DNA of 48,188 nucleotides from positions 1 through 48,188 of the forward strand of contig JAUGWO010000297.1 in the NCBI GenBank assembly GCA_049724395.1. Direction: 5' to 3'. Made by a program: the position numbers and the translations under genes. The notes below the pieces were generated by a model. That model did no database searches and was not told the origin of the DNA. It saw only the letters and a list, made by a program, of their open reading frames with translations. This stretch comes from Spongospora subterranea f. sp. subterranea (taxonomy: Eukaryota; Endomyxa: Phytomyxea; Phytomyxea; Plasmodiophorida). Positions within the stretch are counted from its first letter, which is position 1. Every line of letters begins with the position of its first letter. Below, one piece after another: positions 43,616 through 48,188 of the stretch.

Positions 43616-44602
43616 TGGAACGTACCCAATCTCAATAGTGTCGGAATTGATTGCCCTTAGAAATGTGTCCTTGATGATGGTTTGTGCAAATATGCTTAAT
43701 CAGGCTATTGGGGATTCCGTCTATTCCTCCAGCAGACTTGCTGGTGGCTTTGTTAACTGCGCTTTCTAATTCTCTAATAGTGATCTTTGCTGTTTTTGTT
43801 TCCAGTGGTTCTTTCAATAATTCAGCCAGGAGTAGTTCGTGCTTCATTTTTTCTTTTTCAGTCAATTCGAGATATGGTAAACTGTAGATTTCTTCAAATT
43901 TCGAGGCGATGTTTTCCCTCTCTTCTTTCGCTTCATTGGTGAAGGTTTCGCATTTCTTTCTTCTTTTGTTTGTTTTTGGGCTGATCTGTTTTACCAGGCT
44001 CCAGATTTGTGCTCCTGTCTTATCCTCAAATGATGTTTTGACCAATTTTGTTAGATGTTTACTTTTGGCTTTGACATATTGTTTCCTAAATTCTATTGCC
44101 GTTTTGTTTAGTGCTTCTGTTCTCTTTGTAATTTGTGTTTCGTTTGTTTTGAAGCGTATTGCTGTCAGTAATTTGAGTCTTAATTTGTTGTTGAAGTTAC
44201 GTGCCGTCTTCAAATGTTTGTTCCAGAACTTGCACCTGGTCACTCTCACGTATCGGTATTTCATGCTTTGTTGTAGCATTGCAGTGAATTTGGACAGTCT
44301 CATAGTTGGTCTGGTTGGTTTTCGATGGCTGTCGCTAGTGCCTTCGCCGTTGATCTGTGGTCAAGTTTTTTGACTCTCTGTCTATTTATCGGAAATTTGT
44401 TTTTCCTCTAATGCTTGTTTCAATTGTGATCGGAAGATGGTTACTGCTCAAGTCTGTGTCAACTTCGCAGTTCACAATCTGTTTGTCATGTTCCTATTTG
44501 CCAGTGTGAGATCTAATGTGTTGTTCTCTCTGGTTGGTATTTCAGATTGTTCATAATTATGTCTGGACTCCTCTAGTATTCCATCTAGGTATGTACATTT
44601 TG
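43616..44602 (-). mobile_element. LINE, end of endonuclease to pre-RT region (second piece)
   Basis: Minus-strand LINE ORF2 piece. Near 44590-44450 it shows YLDGILEESRHNYEQ and NNTLDLTLANRN, typical of the end of the endonuclease domain. The linker and pre-RT region follow (44303-43632, Lys-rich, with GAQIWSLVKQIS and SAGGIDGIPNSLIKHI). Next comes KDTFLRAINSDTIEIGYV in another frame, running up to the chromovirus target site. A frame change near 43680 and stops near 44300-44400 show the copy is dead. It is interrupted at 43616 by the young chromovirus and probably at 44603 by an older LTR fossil. Confidence 0.7.
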
Positions 44603-46880
44603 ATCTACTCGGAGAGCGCGCTCAGGAAGAACTTGCATCTGGATGCATTCAGTTTTAAACCGTAGTCAGCGCAGCATTTGAAGATCTTGAGTAAAACTGA
44701 TAATAAACTATCTTCATCCTTTGCATGTACTAATACATCGTCAATCCAGATTAGTAGTTGTTGCATCGACAGTTCGGGCCTAAAAATCTGCTCCATGCCT
44801 CGTTGAAACGCGAATACGGAGTTAGTATTCCCCTGTGGTAGCCTGAGAGGGGTAACGATACCAAGAGGAGTCATCATTGACTGAGACTCAACAGTTCCGG
44901 TAGTCGGAAATTGCTTTAAAAGCATCCAAAACTGCAATACCTTCGACGTCGATAGGTATGGATTTGAACCATACTCAGATGCGGCATAGGCCAAACGCAA
45001 CGCTGGATCATCGAATTGGGAACGCGAAGATCAACAACGAACGAAGAGTCCCGGTTTTCACCATTTTTGGCCACGCAGAAAACAGGTGACGCCCACTGAG
45101 ATTTGGATTGAGGTACACGAATCCGAACTCCATCAACTGCTTGAAATGGTCCTATAAAAATTGCTTATGCAATGGTGGTTGGCGACGAGGTTTACACAAA
45201 ACTGGAACAGCGTCATGTTTCAATTCCACAACTATCGGATCCACAGGAAATGAAGAACCGGAGGTTGACATTTTTTCATCACCGCTTGACCGCGGCCTGA
45301 TATTCCTGAAAAAAGTTGACAAAACCTGAACAGAAACAGCAGAAACGCCGTTGGTTATTGCGATCTGGCAAATTGTGAGAGGCTCATGCTTGTTCTCGAC
45401 GTCGTGACAAGATGGAACTCCACATTTTTCATGATACAGAGAGCTGTCAAAGTCCAGGAAGGCCTCAAGAATTGGATTAGCACTAATCCACAGATTGGCA
45501 AGGTAAAACTAGGATCTCTGCAGTTTTTCGATGACGAATGGGAACTTTTGAAACGCATATGCATTTTGCTGGAAAGGTTTGAAGAAGCCAGCAGAATGAT
45601 GTCTGAGCAATACGTAACTGAATGTCGTCAGACGGTGACGCTTCCAGTAACTGTAACAATTGTTATGTCCACCAATACAAGAAAATGCGAATCAATTGGG
45701 AAACCGTCGCCTAATGAAAATGGTCGCGAGCCTGATCGAATTTCTGGATTTGCAGTTTGGAGAACCTGCCACTTGTTATTCCCTATGACAGTAAAATCAG
45801 CACCGTCATCGATTGCGGTTGGAAATGTGAACTTGGTATCTCCGACAGATAATTCAACTGATCTTATTAGCTCTCGGCATGGGAGTGGAATGCAAAACAA
45901 TGGGAGTCTCGTTTGGGGATTCGGGCAAACTAATGAACCTTTGGAGGTCGCCATTCAGTGGGAATTTCAAGGTTAGTCTGGTGGGCAGCATTATCTATTG
46001 ATACGACCTGAATTATCATCGATTGCATGTACATGCTCATAAGATATTTTTGATTTTTGAACCCAGATGATGAACCTTAGGCATCTGATTGTCGGTGGTC
46101 GTTTATTTGTTTTGAGCAATGGCTGTGATTGTGTCTGAAGGCTTTAATATAGTTTTGGGGCCAAGTCCACCATCTCTTTCGCTGCTGTTAACCAAAGCTT
46201 GCCTCTGAATCAAAATTGACATCGGGTTTCTTATCGTTATCCTTGAGGCTGGCTTCGCGTAAGAGCTTTTGAAACTTGTTCTAAACCAACTTACGACATC
46301 TTCTTACATTGTGAGGACCTCCTCAGTGTAAGACTACCAGCAACAGTGTTATATTTCTGCTCCTGTGTAGCACCCCATGTGAATAAGTCGGAAATGAGTC
46401 CTCGTTTACACAGATTCCTGGCGGAAATTGTTGTTCCCTTGCAGATGATTCTGGCGATCTGGTTGTGGTAAAAACGATTGAATCTGATAAAAATCTCGAT
46501 TGAAGATTTCAAGATGTGGTAGAATTTGGTCACATCAATTCTTGCTGAAATCGCAGTTGTTAAGGGCTGACTCTCGAGATCTTGCCGCAGAATGGAAGGA
46601 TATAAAACTCTTACCATTGCCTTGATCTGTAACTCAATAAGAGATGACTCTTGTTGGAATAGTTTCGTCATCCCAGATTCACTGATGATTCTGCGAGACT
46701 GCATAATCAGTCCGATGCACATCGTCCATGATCAGTGTGTGGTATTGAACCGAAGGGTGTTGAACATGGTTCGAACGTCGACATTAGCAACGGAATCTTG
46801 ATTGACACGACCATCCATGAAGTCTGACAAGTCTTCGTCGTCGATTGTCAGAATATCCGACTCTGGCGATTAAACTCAAG
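44603..46880 (-). mobile_element. LTR-retrotransposon fossil (possible gag, protease, RT) inside the LINE
   Basis: Minus-strand fossil. The best-supported parts are the RT (about 45330-44605, with SQWASPVF, a PQG.TNSVFAFQ block and LLIWIDDVLVHA, YGLKLNASRCKFF) and a retropepsin-like stretch (AIDDGADFTVIG, about 45800-45840). A frame at 46722-46291 may be gag but has no clear motif. The RT resembles the pol lineage also seen at 14.0-14.5 kb. It is broken, with several breaks, and looks old; no LTRs were found and the right limit is uncertain. A hAT fragment lies between protease and RT. Confidence 0.6.
45345..45620 (+). mobile_element. hAT transposase fragment
   Basis: The plus strand reads LVLDVVTRWNSTFFMIQRAV, then a DDEWELLKRICILLERFEEA block and SRMMSEQY. 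This is the conserved middle of hAT (BED-type) transposases: the D-x-x-T-R-W-N-S-T block followed by W..L......L..F..AT..LS. Only about 90 codons are recognisable; the dimerisation domain and the N-terminal zinc finger are absent. It lies in the opposite orientation inside the LTR fossil, between its protease and RT parts, so it probably inserted there. Confidence 0.75.
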
Positions 46881-47300
46881 TACCACTATGAAATATAAAA
46901 CATCATGGTCGATAAACATGCTCACTTTAAGCAACGACAGCTCTGGACGTTAACGGATCACTATATAATTTACTTAGCGTCCTTGTAAGTGTGCCATTGA
47001 TGTAGAAATGGTTAAAACTTGGTAAAAGTCTATGTCTGAGGGACGGGGCAGATATGATGTTGAACTCGACGGGATTCATGGCACCGTCGGTTGGCTAGTT
47101 TCTTTTTCGAGATAATACCACGGGTGGTTGGTAATAGCGCTATGTGCCGGTTCCGCAGCCAACCGTGTTGGCGTCAGGAATTACGAGCCTGGACTCGGGT
47201 CGCCAACACACCCACGATTGTGGACAGAAATGCAGGTCTGTACTGTATTAGAACTAAAAAAACTCCGGACAACAGACGGGTCAGATCCGTCTCACCGGTA
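46880..47300. other. No recognisable feature
   Basis: About 420 bp between the LTR fossil and the LINE endonuclease piece. The plus strand is open for 104 codons at 47091-47405, but this overlaps the LINE and shows no motif. The boundary of the inserted fossil lies somewhere in here. Confidence 0.3.
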
Positions 47301-47721
47301 CGCACCCTGGTAATGATCCTCTCCCATTATTTAGGTTCCTGTAATGAAAATTGGCTCTTGTTTTGTCTGACAATATTTCAATCTGCTTCCAATATGCTCT
47401 TCTAATTTGTCTGTCAATATCAGGTGGGGTATATGTGTGTATCAGTATCATTTCATCGTATAATTCAACGATTTGTGTTTGTGATACCGAACTGTCCAAA
47501 ACATTCAATTGCAGGTGGATGAAAGTTTTCTCATTTTCGGTTGCTTGTGTAAAATCTTCCTGATTGTGTGTACCGGTCATAGTGTGGAAATCCATGAGAT
47601 TACGTCGACGTTTCAACTCTGAAACACCAATTACGTCTGTCAAGTGTTGATTCGCAAAGTACGTCAGTTCGGTTGCCTTCTCCTCGCTTAGTGAACATGC
47701 GTTCCATTGTGTTATAATCAA
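47300..47721 (-). mobile_element. LINE, N-terminal endonuclease (first piece)
   Basis: The minus strand is open from 47721: MIITQWNACSLSEEKATEL, DVIGVSELKRRR, and EMILIHTYTPPD give the start of an apurinic-type LINE endonuclease (Q-W-N, the S-E-L catalytic Glu region and a Y-x-P-P block). The start at 47721 is the usual ORF2-type beginning. The frame ends near 47300, before the rest of the domain. The missing continuation is best matched by the piece at 44602-43616, so I read 47721-38587 as one LINE broken up by later insertions; about 50 residues between the two pieces are not accounted for. Confidence 0.7.
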
Positions 47722-47739
47722 ATTTCTGTTATTCTTTAC

Positions 47740-48188
47740 TGGTTTCGCTTTAAGGCCCTCAAAACATTGTGTGATTTTCAGTTGCCTTTTTTGTTTGGTT
47801 GAGGCATTGTTGTTAGAGCATTTTTTGGTATAAAGTTTGTATCATTTCTTCTGTGTTTGTTTGTTCATTGTCTTTTTTGGGTTACTGGAGATGGGGATTT
47901 TGCCTTTTGGCACATGGTGGTAGGGCTCCGATGGGGTCGGGTCGGGTCTGTCGGTCGGGTCGGGTACCTGCCAACTACCGGTATCCGACCGGGGTTTTGG
48001 TTGGGTATCGGGTTTATACCCGGTACCCGACTATCAAAACTGCGCGACTGGCGCTGCCTTCACCCTCTGTTTTTGGTAAACCTGGAAACATAAACAAAAG
48101 GTCAAGGAAAGAAGAACAGAGTTGTTCAAAACCGCTACGTTGTTTTTTGCTTAATCGTGCTTTTCACAACATGAACGCGCTCAAAGTC
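47740..48188. other. Right edge with G-rich repeats
   Basis: No gene recognised. From about 47930 to 48030, runs of GGTCGGGTCGGGT and GGTCGGGTCGGGTACC are followed by GGTATCCGACCGGGG and GGGTATCGGGTTTATACCCG GTACCCGAC. These can fold into hairpins and, on the G strand, possibly a quadruplex. The region may be the end of an unrecognised repeat. Confidence 0.45.

Noticed and set aside
1-48188. tRNA or rRNA genes
   Set aside because: No cloverleaf with A/B box pattern and no conserved rRNA sequence was noticed by eye; a dedicated scan could still find one.

Overview
This window is a transposon-rich stretch of a eukaryotic nuclear genome. The best guess is an early-diverging (zoosporic) fungus or a fungus-like protist such as an oomycete; I cannot decide between them from sequence alone. 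The pointers are: a secreted CE4 polysaccharide (chitin-type) deacetylase with short GT-AG introns (65-67 bp, plus one of 285 bp); chromodomain-bearing Ty3/gypsy elements with Tf1/sushi-like self-priming signatures; and MULE, hAT, IS630/Tc1-mariner and LINE relics. No tRNA, rRNA, CRISPR array or bacterial operon structure was seen.

Host genes are few. Four plus-strand members of one multigene family lie at about 3.1, 16.7, 23.8 and 27.0 kb: two open genes, one with a single frame break and one decayed copy. Each open copy starts with a hydrophobic signal-peptide-like segment. Each also carries an H-x-D motif, a distal H and an Arg-rich end, set in a pattern that resembles CmcJ/AsaB (GA4-desaturase-like) non-haem iron oxygenases. 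I infer a small family of secreted oxygenase-like proteins; this is the most interesting host content. The second host locus is a four-exon deacetylase gene (9346-10536). It sits in a segment of about 2.9 kb (about 8.23-11.2 kb) that is tandemly duplicated in decayed form at about 11.3-13.7 kb, together with remains of a convergent minus-strand gene.

Layout: 0-1.7 kb chromovirus fossil; 1.7-2.5 kb MULE FAR1-like fragment; 3.1-4.6 kb oxygenase-like copy A and its duplicated 3' flank; 4.6-5.5 kb copia fossil; 6.5-8.1 kb fold-back chromovirus fossil; 8.2-13.7 kb deacetylase duplication; 14.0-14.5 kb another LTR-element RT fossil; 14.8-15.5 kb palindromic module 1; 16.7-18.2 kb copy B and flank; 18.3-18.8 kb LINE endonuclease fragment; 19.3 kb palindromic module 2; 19.85-20.9 kb MULE transposase; 21-23.7 kb repeats and unrecognised DNA; 23.8-25.1 kb copy C; 27.0-27.6 kb copy D relic; 27.8-32.9 kb nearly whole, very young chromovirus; 32.9-33.4 kb copia fossil; 33.5-35.2 kb chromovirus 3' part with one LTR; 35.4-36.1 kb IS630/mariner relic; 36.4-38.6 kb 5'-truncated LINE with an in-frame minisatellite; 38.6-47.7 kb a LINE interrupted by a young chromovirus (38.8-43.6 kb) and by an older LTR fossil that itself contains a hAT fragment; the last 450 bp end in G-rich GGTCGGG repeats.

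The retroelements do not work together with the host genes. The picture is repeated nesting of young elements into older ones, with segmental duplication of the secreted-protein genes between them.
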